Source: Shewanella sp. GD04112 (GTDB lineage: Bacteria > Pseudomonadota > Gammaproteobacteria > Enterobacterales > Shewanellaceae). Taken from it: a stretch of DNA of 64,000 nt. Positions 45,225 to 55,611 of this stretch are shown one piece after another. Every line of letters begins with the position of its first letter. Position 1 is the first letter of the stretch. Below the pieces are notes generated by a model. That model ran no database searches. It was not told where the DNA came from and saw nothing but the letters and a program-made list of their open reading frames with translations. The stretch lies in NCBI RefSeq assembly GCF_029835735.1, contig NZ_JAOEAL010000001.1:3968001-4032000 (forward strand), in the 5' to 3' direction. A program made the position numbers and the translations under genes.

Positions 45225-46454
45225 ATGGCGAAACATTCGCTGGACAAGGATAAGATCAAGATCCTGTTGTTGGAAGGCGTCCACCAATCTGCGGTCGATG
45301 TATTTGAACGTGCTGGATACACCAATATCGAGTATCACAAAGCCTCCTTAGGTGATGAAGCCCTGCTCGAGTCCATCAAAGATGCTCACTTTGTTGGTAT
45401 TCGTTCCCGTACCCAATTAACGGCTGATGTATTGAAGCGTGCCGAAAAACTGATTGCGATTGGTTGTTTCTGTATCGGTACCAACCAAGTGGATCTGGCG
45501 ACCGCCGAATTACTCGGTATCCCCGTGTTTAACGCACCGTTTTCCAATACCCGCAGCGTGGCTGAACTGGTATTAGGCGAAATCATCATGTTGATGCGCG
45601 GCATTCCTGAACGTAATGCCATCGCCCATCGTGGTGGCTGGATGAAAACGGCCGCCGGCAGTTACGAAGTCCGTGGCAAAACCTTAGGTGTGATAGGTTA
45701 TGGCCATATTGGTACACAGCTTGGGATCTTGGCTGAAACCTTAGGCATGCGCGTAGTGTTTTTCGATATCGAAGACAAACTACCATTAGGCAATGCCCAG
45801 CAAATCCATTCGATGGAACAATTACTGGCACAGTCCGATGTGATCAGTTTGCACGTCCCTGAGACAGCGCAAACCAAAGATATGATCAGCACCGCGGAAT
45901 TTGCCGCTATGCGTAAAGGCAGCATCTTTATCAACGCCTCACGCGGCACTGTGGTTGATATCGATGCCCTGACAGTTGCTCTTAAAGAGCGTCACCTTTC
46001 AGGCGCGGCAATCGACGTATTCCCCGTCGAGCCACAATCGAATGATGATGAATTTATCAGCCCATTGCGTGGCTTAGACAATGTGCTGTTGACCCCGCAC
46101 GTGGGTGGCAGCACTGCCGAAGCCCAGGAAAATATAGGTATCGAAGTGGCTGGTAAGTTAGCCAAATACTCAGACAACGGTTCGACCGTTTCTGCGGTTA
46201 ACTTCCCTGAAGTGTCGCTGCCAATGCACAAAGGCATTTCGCGCTTACTGCACATTCACCAAAACCGTCCTGGCGTGCTGATCAAAATCAACAAAGCCTT
46301 CTCTGAAAAAGGCATCAACATTGCCGCTCAGTATCTGCAAACCACAGCTGAAATCGGTTATGTGGTGATGGAAGTCGATACTCACCAAGCCGAGGAAGCA
46401 CTGGTCGAACTTAAGGCCATTGAAGGCACACTGCGCACCCGCGTATTGTTCTAA
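45225..46454 (+). CDS. serA: D-3-phosphoglycerate dehydrogenase
   Basis: 409 aa. N-terminal substrate domain, NAD-binding domain (GVIGYGHIGTQLGI, ~156-169) with catalytic Arg, Glu and His (PHVGGSTAEAQ), and a C-terminal ACT domain (PGVLIKINKAFSEKGINIAAQYL) for serine feedback, as in E. coli SerA. It opens the phosphorylated serine pathway. Start ATG preceded by AGAGGGT. Convergent with nothing; followed by a 13-bp terminator. Confidence 0.96.
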   Translation: MAKHSLDKDKIKILLLEGVHQSAVDVFERAGYTNIEYHKASLGDEALLESIKDAHFVGIRSRTQLTADVLKRAEKLIAIGCFCIGTNQVDLATAELLGIPVFNAPFSNTRSVAELVLGEIIMLMRGIPERNAIAHRGGWMKTAAGSYEVRGKTLGVIGYGHIGTQLGILAETLGMRVVFFDIEDKLPLGNAQQIHSMEQLLAQSDVISLHVPETAQTKDMISTAEFAAMRKGSIFINASRGTVVDIDALTVALKERHLSGAAIDVFPVEPQSNDDEFISPLRGLDNVLLTPHVGGSTAEAQENIGIEVAGKLAKYSDNGSTVSAVNFPEVSLPMHKGISRLLHIHQNRPGVLIKINKAFSEKGINIAAQYLQTTAEIGYVVMEVDTHQAEEALVELKAIEGTLRTRVLF

Positions 46455-46483
46455 GGCTTTACGCACTCAGCTTGAGTGTATTT

Positions 46484-46521
46484 ATAAGGCGCACATTTCA
46501 TTCAAGATATGTGCGCCTTAT
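46484..46521 (+). terminator. Terminator after serA
   Basis: ATAAGGCGCACAT (46484-46496) pairs perfectly with ATGTGCGCCTTAT (46509-46521), loop 12 nt, then GCTTTT. Confidence 0.7.
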
Positions 46522-46591
46522 GCTTTTGAGCGCCGCTTAATTCCGCTACAATCTAGCCTCTTGCATCGTCTTCATTTTCAGGATCTCCGCT

Positions 46592-47548
46592 ATGACTATT
46601 GCAGTTTCGACACCCACTTGGGATCTGGACGCCTCAATGCCTCCACTTATGCTCGCCAACCTATCCCACCTCGGCCTCATCAAAGTGGTCGGCGAACAGG
46701 GTCGCAGTTTTATCCATGGTCAAGTCACCACGGATATCAGCTCACTCGAAGCCAACCAATGGCGCTGGGGCGCACATTGCGATCCTAAGGGTAAGATGCT
46801 CGCCAGCTTCCGCACCTTCGCCATCCAAGATGCGCTGTTGATGCTGATGCCAAAGGACACCCTAGAGCTCGACCTGCCACAACTGCAAAAATATGCCGTA
46901 TTTAGCAAGGCAACCCTGACAAATGCGACGGCTGAGTGGACATTACTCGGCGTAGCAGGCGAACAAGCAACACAATTTGTGACCCAACACTTTGGGGAAA
47001 TCACTGAAGAACTTACACTGGTCGAACATGGCGCCATTTTAAAGGATGCGGATCGTTTTATTCTGGTTCTGCAGCCAGAGGCGGCAACTACCTTAGTGGG
47101 CGAGCACACAGTGTTTGATGCCAGCGCTTGGCAAGCCTTAGAAATTACAGCAGGCTACCCTAACCTAGCGCCAAGCCATGCTAATCAATATGTGCCGCAG
47201 ATGTGTAACCTACAGGCTATCAACGGCATCAGTTTTAACAAAGGCTGCTACATGGGCCAAGAAACTGTGGCTCGGATGAAATACCGTGGCGGTAACAAGC
47301 GCGCGCTCTATATTCTCCACGGCACGACTTCCTCAGACATCAATTTGGAAAGTGCTCTCGAGATCGAATTGGAAGATGGCTATCGCAAGGGCGGGCAAAT
47401 TATTGAGTTCGTACAGCGTGGTAATCAAGTACTGCTCACCGCTGTGCTGGCAAACGATACCGCGAACGATGCCAAGCTGCGCTTTGCCGACGATGAGCAA
47501 TCCAGCTTACACATTAAAGCATTACCCTACTCGCTCGAAGAAGCCTAG
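46592..47548 (+). CDS. ygfZ: tRNA-modifying/Fe-S maturation protein YgfZ
   Basis: 318 aa folate-binding protein of the GcvT-like fold. The signature K-G-C-Y-M-G-Q-E (FNKGCYMGQETVARMKYRG) carries the conserved Cys. E. coli YgfZ is needed for activity of certain Fe-S enzymes such as MiaB. The start ATG follows AGGATCTCCGCT. Genes for sdhE-type proteins often lie nearby but not in this window. Confidence 0.93.
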   Translation: MTIAVSTPTWDLDASMPPLMLANLSHLGLIKVVGEQGRSFIHGQVTTDISSLEANQWRWGAHCDPKGKMLASFRTFAIQDALLMLMPKDTLELDLPQLQKYAVFSKATLTNATAEWTLLGVAGEQATQFVTQHFGEITEELTLVEHGAILKDADRFILVLQPEAATTLVGEHTVFDASAWQALEITAGYPNLAPSHANQYVPQMCNLQAINGISFNKGCYMGQETVARMKYRGGNKRALYILHGTTSSDINLESALEIELEDGYRKGGQIIEFVQRGNQVLLTAVLANDTANDAKLRFADDEQSSLHIKALPYSLEEA

Positions 47549-47569
47549 CTTCTAAACGAGTCGTATTGA

Positions 47570-47592
47570 AAAAGGCGCCCTAGGCGCCTTTT
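47570..47592. terminator. Bidirectional terminator between ygfZ and HD-GYP gene
   Basis: AAAAGGCGCC (47570-47579) and GGCGCCTTTT (47583-47592) with loop CTA; T runs follow on both strands. Confidence 0.9.
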
Positions 47593-47596
47593 GCTT

Positions 47597-48613
47597 TTAA
47601 TGCTCGATATAAGTATCTCGAATCGCCACCACCTCGGGCAGAATTTGCTTAAATTCCTCCACCAGCTTAGGGTCAAAGTGTTTGCCCGCTTGGCTTTCGA
47701 GTAACTCGACCGTGGCTTCGATTGTCCAAGGCTCCTTATAAGGACGGCGCGAAGTCAGGGCGTCGAAGACATCCGCAATCGCCACAATCCGGCCTTCAAT
47801 CGGAATATTTTCCCCTGACAAACCATTAGGATAACCAGAACCGTCCCATTTCTCATGGTGGGTCAAGGCGATGCGCCGCGCCATTTGCAGCAGTGGATCG
47901 CCATGTTCGCCAATGATCTCTGCACCAATGGCAGCATGTTGTTGCATGATTTCCCACTCATCGGCATCAAGCTTACCGGGCTTTTTCAGCACCGCATCGG
48001 GCGTGCCGATTTTCCCTATGTCATGCATGGGCGCCGCGTTATACAACAGCTCGCAGAAGGTGCTAGGCAAGCCCAGTTTAACGGCCAGCATCCGTGCATA
48101 GTGGCTCATACGCACAACGTGCAGGCCCGTTTCGTTGTCTTTGTATTCGGCGGCGCGACCTAAGCGGCGGATAATTTCGAAGCGAGTTTCTTCTAGCTCT
48201 TGGGTGCGTTCTTTGACTTGTTGTTCTAGCAGGCGTTTTTGATCGTATAGCGCCAGATGGGTTCGCACCCGTGCTTTTACCACGGGAGCACTCACAGGCT
48301 TAGTGATGTAATCGACGGCGCCGAGTTCAAACCCTTGAGTCTCGTCGGCCACCTCAGACAAGGCGGTCACAAAAATCACCGGAATATGGCAAGTTAAAGG
48401 CTCCTGCTTAAGCAGCTTACAGACTTCATAGCCGTTCATGCCAGGCATCATTACGTCGAGTAAAATCAAATCCGGCAGGGTTTTGGCGACAAGGGCGAGC
48501 GCTCTTGGTCCATCAATCGCCACCTTGACCTTATAATCCTCACCGAGTATGCCCACTAAAATATCGATATTTTCCGGTGTATCATCGACGACCAATATTG
48601 TTGCCTTATCCAT
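47597..48613 (-). CDS. Response regulator with HD-GYP c-di-GMP phosphodiesterase domain
   Basis: 338 aa from ATG 48613 (MDKATILVVDDTPENID); a TTG 48652 start is unlikely. The receiver domain has the phosphorylatable Asp in LILLDVMMPGMNG (~residue 52). The HD-GYP output has HDIGKIGTPD and HHEKWDGSGYPNGLSG, the intact catalytic motifs, so c-di-GMP hydrolysis is expected. The stop is followed at once by the ygfZ terminator. It lies ~60 bp after the hybrid kinase, so the two form one pathway. Confidence 0.94.
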   Translation of the reverse strand: MDKATILVVDDTPENIDILVGILGEDYKVKVAIDGPRALALVAKTLPDLILLDVMMPGMNGYEVCKLLKQEPLTCHIPVIFVTALSEVADETQGFELGAVDYITKPVSAPVVKARVRTHLALYDQKRLLEQQVKERTQELEETRFEIIRRLGRAAEYKDNETGLHVVRMSHYARMLAVKLGLPSTFCELLYNAAPMHDIGKIGTPDAVLKKPGKLDADEWEIMQQHAAIGAEIIGEHGDPLLQMARRIALTHHEKWDGSGYPNGLSGENIPIEGRIVAIADVFDALTSRRPYKEPWTIEATVELLESQAGKHFDPKLVEEFKQILPEVVAIRDTYIEH

Positions 48614-48675
48614 CAACACTTTCACCTTATCCTGTGGCTTATCAATGGCCAATACCGCACTCTCTTGACCGGTTT

Positions 48676-51600
48676 TTAGGTTAATTCCGCAAGCACTTCA
48701 TCAATCAAATCCACTGCTTCATCAAACTGATACTGATTAATCATAGTCAGGGCTGGGCTGAGCTGCAGCCATAACTTGCTACTCACCTGAGGTTTTAACG
48801 CATCGATTTGCGCCACCGCATCTGAGTCAGCATCCTCTAGGCTTTGTCGCAGCTGTTTTAAGGCGGTGACTAGCGCCTCTGGCGAGAGTTGTTCGCTCGT
48901 CGATGTAGTCGACTCCTCAAACTGCGGCTTGACCCGCTCAATGGCATCACAAATCGACGCCACTAGCGCTTGGATTTGGTCTAACTCAGTTTGGTATTCG
49001 CTCTTCTCACTTAAGTGCAACTCTAGTTGGCGGGCTAATTCCACCAGCTTGCTAGAGCTTAAGTTACCCGCGAGCCCCTTCAAGGTATGCGCCATCCGCA
49101 CGGCATCGTCACGTTTGTCATTGGCGAGCGCTTTATTGATGAGATCCACCACATTACGCTGACTGGTAACGAAACGATCGAAGCTCCTTTGATACAAACG
49201 GGTAGAGTTTTGAACTAACTGTAGCCCCCTGTCGATATCCAGCTCAGGATGCTCGGGCCATTTCACGACTGAATCTGAATCTAAGTTGATAGGTTTAACA
49301 GGGATTTCAACTAATTGACTCGGTGCATCACCCTCGGCTGGCGGCACGCCGCCACCTAAATATTTGAGCAGGGTTTGATACAGTAAGTTGACCTCAATCG
49401 GCTTAGCGATATGGTCGTTCATCCCTGCTTTTAGACACATTTCCTTATCACCCGCCATCGCATTAGCCGTCATCGCAATCACGGGTAACTCATTAAGTTC
49501 GGGGCGTTTTCTCAGCGCCTGTGTGGCCTGATAACCGTCCATCACTGGCATCTGACAATCCATCAATACCAAATCGAAACTCTGCTGCGCCAGCTTATCG
49601 AGCGCGATTTGACCATTGGTGGCGATAGATAGAATAATCCCCACTTGCTCTAAAAACTCGGTGGCCACCTCAAGGTTCATCTCGTTATCCTCCACCAAGA
49701 GGATACGCTTGCCCTTAAGCGGCAACAGGAGTTTAGGATCTATGCTCTCACTATTACGTCTGACAGGCAGGACGCCAGCTCGGCCCAGAGAATTCATAAT
49801 GCCATCGAGTAACCGCGAGGCGCTGATGGGTTTACTGATATAGCCCGCCAAGCCCAACGCCTCAATTTGGCTTAAGAACTCTTGGGTCGCATGGGCCGAC
49901 ACCATCAAGATCCGCGGCGCCTTCTTCGCCTGTTGTTTGATTTGCTTAGCCGTTTCGAGCCCATCGAGATTTGGCATCTTCCAGTCAATCAGGGCAACAG
50001 CATATTCCTGCTGGATACAACGTGTCACCGCTTCTTCACCGGAGCGCACCGTATCGACCCTAAAGCCCATGCTTTCTAAGGTGGTACGCATAATGTCACG
50101 GGCGGTGGCATTGTCGTCGGCAACCAGAATCGGCATGCCTTCGAGCTCTTGGGCGACCGTTAGCTTTTGACCGCTAGAAATCTGCAACTTAACGGTAAAG
50201 TAGAAGGTACTGCCGTGGCCGAATTGACTCTCAACCCCAATGGTGCCGCCCATCAGCTCGACTAACTGCTTACAAATCGCCAGCCCTAAGCCTGTGCCGC
50301 CATATTTACGGGTTGTCGAGGTGTCGGCCTGACTGAAGGACTTAAACAATTTAGCCTGTTGTTCGGCGGTTAAGCCGATACCGCTATCGCGAACACTAAA
50401 GCGCAGCACCACATCATCATTTTGCTGCTCAACCAAGTTGAGCGATAACAACACTTCGCCCCGCTCGGTAAACTTAATCGCGTTGTTCATCAAATTGATC
50501 AGCACTTGTCCTAGGCGCAGCGAATCACCAAACAAGTGCCTAGGTACATTCGGCGCCACCGCAAACAACAGTTCAAGCTGTTTATGGGCCGCCTTCTCGG
50601 AGAACATATCGCTGAGATCTTCCAGCATGGTATCGAGCTGGAAGGGAACCGATTCGATATCTAACTTACCTGCTTCAATTTTGGAGAAGTCGAGGATGTC
50701 GTTAATGATGGAGAGCAAGGATTTTGAGGCGCGCTCAATTTTCTCCACATAATTTTTCTGCTTCTTATCGAGATCTGTCTGCAAACAAAGCTGCGACATA
50801 CCGATAATCGCATTCATGGGTGTACGGATTTCGTGGGACATGTTGGCCAAGAAGTCGCCCTTGGCTTTACTCGCCGCATCGGCCTCTTCCTTAGCGACTA
50901 ACAGCTCGTTAGATAAGAGTTTTAACTCGGTCATATCGACCATACTGACCACAGCCGATTCAAACTGTTTCTGGCTATTGAACAGCGCCGACACATTGAC
51001 CGTCATCCACAGCGGCTCACCATTGGGGCGAATAAAGCTGCGCTCGCCACGATAATGGTTGACTCGACCTTCGGCTAACTCCTTAAATTGCGCCTTAGCC
51101 GCTTCTTTATCCTGTAGGCTTAAGACCTCGAAAATCGACATGCCACAGAGGGACTCACGGGATTGGCCCATGTCCTCACAATATTGGTCGTTACAGTCGA
51201 GGATCACCCCTTTTGCATCGACGTTCACAATACCTATAGTAGAACCATCGAATAGCGCCTTAAAGTGCGCTTCGCTGACCGCTAACTCTTCTTCGATGGC
51301 CTTACGCTCGGTAATATCCATCACATAGCCATTCCAGATAATGGCGCCATCTTCGTCGTAATGACCACTCGCCCCGGCTTCCATCCAACGAAGGCTGCCA
51401 TTAGGATGGCTATAACGGAACTCGCGAACCCATTGCAATTTGTCCTCACTCTTGCCCGCTAAGGCGCGCACAACTTCGGGGCGCTCTTCATCAAAAATCC
51501 GCTCGGCGATGATATTAAAGTCGCTCAGTAACTCATCACGGTGCAGCCCTAACATATGGAAGGCCGCGCCAGAGAGGAAGGTAAAAGTGCGATCCGCGGC

Positions 51601-53979
51601 GGAAACCCAGCGTAATTGGTACACGGTACAAGGGATGGATTCGGTGATATTCGTTAGCTGCTGACGCGAACTCTCAAGCTCAACCAATGCCAGCTTACTC
51701 TCGGTAATATCATCGATACTGCCGTCGAACCACAGTGGGAAGCCCTCATCGGTGTAACTTGCCTTACCCTTTTCATGTACCCAGCGCACGCTGCCATCGC
51801 GGTGGCGGATGCGGTATTCCACCTCAAAGGTTTCCTGCTGCGCCAGCGCCCTATCGATATGCTGATGGCAGAGCTCACGGTCTTCTTCCAAGATCAGCGA
51901 GGCGAAGGTTCGTTGGCGGCTCTCAATAAACTGGCTTGCGGCATAACCTGTAATTTCGGCAATGTTTTCACTGATATATTCCATCACCCACACATCACCG
52001 ATGCGAGTGCGGTAGACGGCGCCGGGAATATTGGTCACCAGGCCGCGGAACCTTAATTCGCTGTCTCGAATTTTTTGCTCCACCGCTAACTTCTGGGTCA
52101 TATCCCGAATCGATGCTGCCACTTGGCGGCGACCTTCATGATCGGCAGGCAAAATACTCAAGGCGATTTCAGCGAAAAACTCCCCGCCATCGGCTTTGAG
52201 CGCCCTCACATGGCGCGCATTGGCCATAGGGCGATCGCGGCCTTCGCGTAAAAATTGCAGGCGGTCGCGGGCATGGTTGCTGCGCATGGTTTCGGGTAAA
52301 AGCGACTCAACCTGTAACCCCAACATGCTGTTAACATCGTAACCAAAGAGGAGCTGACAACGAGTGTTACTGAAGACAATAACCCCCATTTGGTCCACGA
52401 TTAGCATGGCCTCTGGCGCCGCTTCGAGCACGGCATTGGACCAAGCGGCGGCGGAGAACTGCTCCGTCACATCGGTAAATAACATCTCCACCGACATCAG
52501 CTCGCCCGTATCCGAAACCAAGGGTTGCATAAAGAGCTCGAGTATACGTGGATGGCCATTGGCATCCTGCAATTCCACTTGGTGGGAGGGAACGTTTTGT
52601 CCCTTCAGAGCCAAGTCTGTGTATTCCCAATTCTTTTCATTTAAGGGATTGGCAGTAAAGAGTCGTTGGTACTTACGCTTGAGCAGCTCGGGCGACATGC
52701 CTAAGACCTTAGTGACGCCCTCACTCACCTGTGCCAGTTGCCCTGAAGGGTCGAGCGAACAGTAGAAGGACTTATCGCTCATACCATCAATCAGCCGAGC
52801 GAAGCGGTTACCCCGGGAGTCTAAAATCGCCTGTTCACGTTCGGCGAGAAGCTCTGCCATCTGGTTAAAGGTACTGCTTAAGGTGACTATTTCACTCACA
52901 GCGCCTTTGGGGATCGCTAACTGTTGGGCCTTACCCTGACCGAAGGCCAAAATGCCCGATTCCAACGCCTCAAGCGGCCGAGTCAAACGTTTAGCGGCGA
53001 TATAGCAGGTCAATATCAATAACAGCGTGAGCAAGCTGAGGTTAAGCACCACCGCAGCCACATCATCTAATAGCGTGGTAAACAACTGATGTTCGGGCAC
53101 CATGACAATGACGCGCCATTTGAGCTTAGCGACCGAAGCGACACTAGCGAGGTAGACTATGTTCTTGTCATCCACAAACCGGGCTTGGCCATTGACCCCC
53201 TTATCCAATAGCGCCCAAAAGTCACTATTGCGGCGAGTGTTTCTATCGAGCCATTCGGCTGAGGTGACGGCGAGCACTTTCTCTTTATCATTGTGGAAGA
53301 TAAGCCGCCCTTGATCATCCAGCACCACTAACTCACTTGGCTGAACCCCCAATTGCTCGGGCAATTTATCGAGGGCTAAGTCGACCGTCGCCACCCCAAA
53401 GTAATCGTTTTCAGGACCAAAAGGGACGGAATAGGTCACCATCAGGGTGTTACCCGCACCTTCGTCAAAGTAGGCTTTAGACCAATAGCCCCCCGGTTGA
53501 TTAATGGCCTTAGACCACCAATCCCAAGAGCCATCGGTGTAGTCATAACCTTCGGCGCCAATATCTAGATAATGGAAACTGTCACCATCGCGGTAAACAT
53601 AGGGGGAAAAGAGTTTTTTATCGGGGAAGGTATAAGGTTTAAAGGCGACGGCGGAGCCGTAGAAATCGGGGTTACGTTCGAGGCGATTAGTGAGCACTCG
53701 TTTGATTTTCTCACTATTATTGATGCCCTCCTTATTGGAGATGAAACCAATAAAATCCGCAACACCTTGTGTATTGGCCTGCGCGTGCTCAAACAATAGC
53801 TGTAAGCGATAGGCTGAATGATTCGACTCCTGCGCTAAGGTGTCGTATAGCTTGCGCTCGGCAGACAGGTAATTAAACCAAGAATTAATGCCATACACGC
53901 CGGCCATGATTAAGATCAGTGGCAGCGCGATATGGGATAGGATCTTGCTGCGAAAGGTGCGGAGTTTACTTCTGTCCAT
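48676..53979 (-). CDS. Large hybrid sensor histidine kinase (Cache-HAMP-PAS x5-HK-REC x2-Hpt)
   Basis: 1767 aa. Two membrane helices (~15-35, ~312-332) frame a periplasmic dCache-like sensor (motif GSAVAFKPY; DWWSKAI...GYWSKAYFDEGAGN...VTYSVPF). HAMP (~333-385), five PAS domains (~395-1020, with PAC motifs such as VRWVHEKGKAS and LRWMEAGASGHYDEDG), HisKA with FLANMSHEIRTPMNAII (His ~1048), HATPase (LMNNAIKFTERG, DSGIGL, GGTGLGL), two receivers (ALIDWKMPNLDG; LVLMDCQMPVMDG) and an Hpt (AHTLKGLAGNL, His ~1630). Downstream HD-GYP regulator is the probable target. Signal unknown. Confidence 0.93.
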   Translation of the reverse strand: MDRSKLRTFRSKILSHIALPLILIMAGVYGINSWFNYLSAERKLYDTLAQESNHSAYRLQLLFEHAQANTQGVADFIGFISNKEGINNSEKIKRVLTNRLERNPDFYGSAVAFKPYTFPDKKLFSPYVYRDGDSFHYLDIGAEGYDYTDGSWDWWSKAINQPGGYWSKAYFDEGAGNTLMVTYSVPFGPENDYFGVATVDLALDKLPEQLGVQPSELVVLDDQGRLIFHNDKEKVLAVTSAEWLDRNTRRNSDFWALLDKGVNGQARFVDDKNIVYLASVASVAKLKWRVIVMVPEHQLFTTLLDDVAAVVLNLSLLTLLLILTCYIAAKRLTRPLEALESGILAFGQGKAQQLAIPKGAVSEIVTLSSTFNQMAELLAEREQAILDSRGNRFARLIDGMSDKSFYCSLDPSGQLAQVSEGVTKVLGMSPELLKRKYQRLFTANPLNEKNWEYTDLALKGQNVPSHQVELQDANGHPRILELFMQPLVSDTGELMSVEMLFTDVTEQFSAAAWSNAVLEAAPEAMLIVDQMGVIVFSNTRCQLLFGYDVNSMLGLQVESLLPETMRSNHARDRLQFLREGRDRPMANARHVRALKADGGEFFAEIALSILPADHEGRRQVAASIRDMTQKLAVEQKIRDSELRFRGLVTNIPGAVYRTRIGDVWVMEYISENIAEITGYAASQFIESRQRTFASLILEEDRELCHQHIDRALAQQETFEVEYRIRHRDGSVRWVHEKGKASYTDEGFPLWFDGSIDDITESKLALVELESSRQQLTNITESIPCTVYQLRWVSAADRTFTFLSGAAFHMLGLHRDELLSDFNIIAERIFDEERPEVVRALAGKSEDKLQWVREFRYSHPNGSLRWMEAGASGHYDEDGAIIWNGYVMDITERKAIEEELAVSEAHFKALFDGSTIGIVNVDAKGVILDCNDQYCEDMGQSRESLCGMSIFEVLSLQDKEAAKAQFKELAEGRVNHYRGERSFIRPNGEPLWMTVNVSALFNSQKQFESAVVSMVDMTELKLLSNELLVAKEEADAASKAKGDFLANMSHEIRTPMNAIIGMSQLCLQTDLDKKQKNYVEKIERASKSLLSIINDILDFSKIEAGKLDIESVPFQLDTMLEDLSDMFSEKAAHKQLELLFAVAPNVPRHLFGDSLRLGQVLINLMNNAIKFTERGEVLLSLNLVEQQNDDVVLRFSVRDSGIGLTAEQQAKLFKSFSQADTSTTRKYGGTGLGLAICKQLVELMGGTIGVESQFGHGSTFYFTVKLQISSGQKLTVAQELEGMPILVADDNATARDIMRTTLESMGFRVDTVRSGEEAVTRCIQQEYAVALIDWKMPNLDGLETAKQIKQQAKKAPRILMVSAHATQEFLSQIEALGLAGYISKPISASRLLDGIMNSLGRAGVLPVRRNSESIDPKLLLPLKGKRILLVEDNEMNLEVATEFLEQVGIILSIATNGQIALDKLAQQSFDLVLMDCQMPVMDGYQATQALRKRPELNELPVIAMTANAMAGDKEMCLKAGMNDHIAKPIEVNLLYQTLLKYLGGGVPPAEGDAPSQLVEIPVKPINLDSDSVVKWPEHPELDIDRGLQLVQNSTRLYQRSFDRFVTSQRNVVDLINKALANDKRDDAVRMAHTLKGLAGNLSSSKLVELARQLELHLSEKSEYQTELDQIQALVASICDAIERVKPQFEESTTSTSEQLSPEALVTALKQLRQSLEDADSDAVAQIDALKPQVSSKLWLQLSPALTMINQYQFDEAVDLIDEVLAELT

Positions 53980-54108
53980 GGCGTCGCCTCAAAGTTCTCA
54001 TCTCAATGTGCTATTTTTTCGAACAGCATCTATTAAAGTAAACGAAGAACCCTGCGGCGATAATCCCAAAGTTAAAATAATGTGAAGTAATATATTGTTT
54101 TCACAACA

Positions 54109-55467
54109 TTAATAAATTGGGTCTAGTGTACGGTTTGTGAATGTCCGAACAAAATAGCTTTGGGTTTCAGCAATAATGACGTGCCTTAATCCAATAATCG
54201 CAATCAGGTTAGGTATCGCCATTAAACCGTTTACCGTATCGGCCAATAACCAGATCACATCCAGCTTGATAAAAGCCCCCACTGCAATCAAACCTAAAAA
54301 TAGCACTTGGTAAGCTCGCAGCCCACGCTCGCCCACTAAGTAATACCAGCAGCGCTCGCCATAGTAGTGCCAGCCTAAAATCGTGGTAAACGCAAAGCAG
54401 ACTAAGGCGATAGTCACTAAATATTGACCGACGACCGCCGAGCCACCTAGGCTGAAGGCCGCGCTCGTCATGGCAGCACCTGCAGTATCACCGCTCCAGA
54501 CTCCGGTGATAATCAGTACCAGCCCTGTCATAGTGCAGATGATGATGGTATCGAAAAAGGTGCCCGTCATGCTGACTAAGCCCTGCTCGACCGGCTCATT
54601 GGTTTTCGCCGCCGCGGCAGCAATTGGCGCGCTACCGAGGCCTGACTCGTTGGAAAATACCCCGCGGGCAATCCCCATTTGAATCGCCTGCGCCACAGTT
54701 GCGCCTAAGAATCCCCCCGCCGCCGAGACAGGCGTAAAGGCCGACTCCACCACTAATTGCAAGGCGGGTAAAATCGATTCGGCAAAACTCACTAAAATCC
54801 ATACACAAGCCAGCACATAACCAATCGACATCGCTGGCACTAACTTTTGCGCCACGTTGGAAATCCGCTTCACCCCACCTAAGGTCACCGCCGCGACTAA
54901 CAGGGTGAGCACCAATGCCGTGGCCCAAGTGGGCACCTCAAAGGCAATGGTCAGGGCATCGCTAATCGCATTCACTTGGGCGAAAGTACCAATACCGAAA
55001 AACGCGACTCCCACACCAAACAGGGCAAACAATTTTGCCATCCAATGTATGCCCAAACCCCGCTCGATATAATACATAGGGCCGCCCGCAATTTGTCCGC
55101 GCGCATCGGTAGTGCGGTATTTTACCGCCAACATACATTCGGCATATTTGGTCGCCATGCCAAAGAAGGCCGCCAGCCACATCCAAAATAATGCCCCTGG
55201 GCCACCCATCTTAATCGCGGTTGCCACCCCGACAATATTGCCCGTACCAATGGTGGCCGAGAGTGCCGTGCACAGGGCGGCGAAGGAAGAAAGATCCCCA
55301 TGCCCTTTGGCGGGTTTAAACAATAAACCGAGAGCCATTGGTAGACGAAACACTTGGATAAGCCGCAAACGCAAGGTGAGATAGATGCCCGTACCTACGA
55401 GTAAACACAGGGTAACGGGTCCCCAAACGATACCGTTCAGGCTACTGAGTAAAGCTTGAAAACTCAT
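54109..55467 (-). CDS. Sodium:alanine/glycine symporter (AgcS family)
   Basis: 452 aa from ATG 55467 (MSFQALLSSLNGIVWGP), with GAGGA 6 nt before; TTG 55479 adds four residues. About eleven membrane helices. Family signatures: AALCTALSATIGTGNIVGVATAI, WMWLAAFFGMATKYAE, GPMYYIERG and NESGLGSAPIAAAAA. It imports Ala or Gly with Na+. The tandem glycine riboswitch in its leader points to glycine, or a pool sensed through glycine, as the controlled solute. Confidence 0.94.
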   Translation of the reverse strand: MSFQALLSSLNGIVWGPVTLCLLVGTGIYLTLRLRLIQVFRLPMALGLLFKPAKGHGDLSSFAALCTALSATIGTGNIVGVATAIKMGGPGALFWMWLAAFFGMATKYAECMLAVKYRTTDARGQIAGGPMYYIERGLGIHWMAKLFALFGVGVAFFGIGTFAQVNAISDALTIAFEVPTWATALVLTLLVAAVTLGGVKRISNVAQKLVPAMSIGYVLACVWILVSFAESILPALQLVVESAFTPVSAAGGFLGATVAQAIQMGIARGVFSNESGLGSAPIAAAAAKTNEPVEQGLVSMTGTFFDTIIICTMTGLVLIITGVWSGDTAGAAMTSAAFSLGGSAVVGQYLVTIALVCFAFTTILGWHYYGERCWYYLVGERGLRAYQVLFLGLIAVGAFIKLDVIWLLADTVNGLMAIPNLIAIIGLRHVIIAETQSYFVRTFTNRTLDPIY

Positions 55468-55471
55468 GATA

Positions 55472-55513
55472 TTCCTCAATTATTAAACAACTAAATTAAT
55501 AAAGGAGGAGGAA
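55472..55513 (-). promoter_or_regulatory. Possible SD-sequestering hairpin of the agcS leader
   Basis: The Shine-Dalgarno GAGGAA (minus strand; 55472-55477) is complementary to TTCCTC (55508-55513) in the same leader. The CTCCTC block can alternatively pair with the GAGGAG at the 3' end of aptamer 2 (around 55624-55629). This gives two exclusive pairings, a plausible switch for translation. Inferred from pairing only. Confidence 0.35.
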
Positions 55514-55611
55514 AAGAAATGGCTGTGACGCACCGCTGCCAGCCTAAAGAAAGACTATCACCCAGCCAATAAAGACAGGGAAAAAGTCCAAAAGACAAAC
55601 GACAGGGACCG

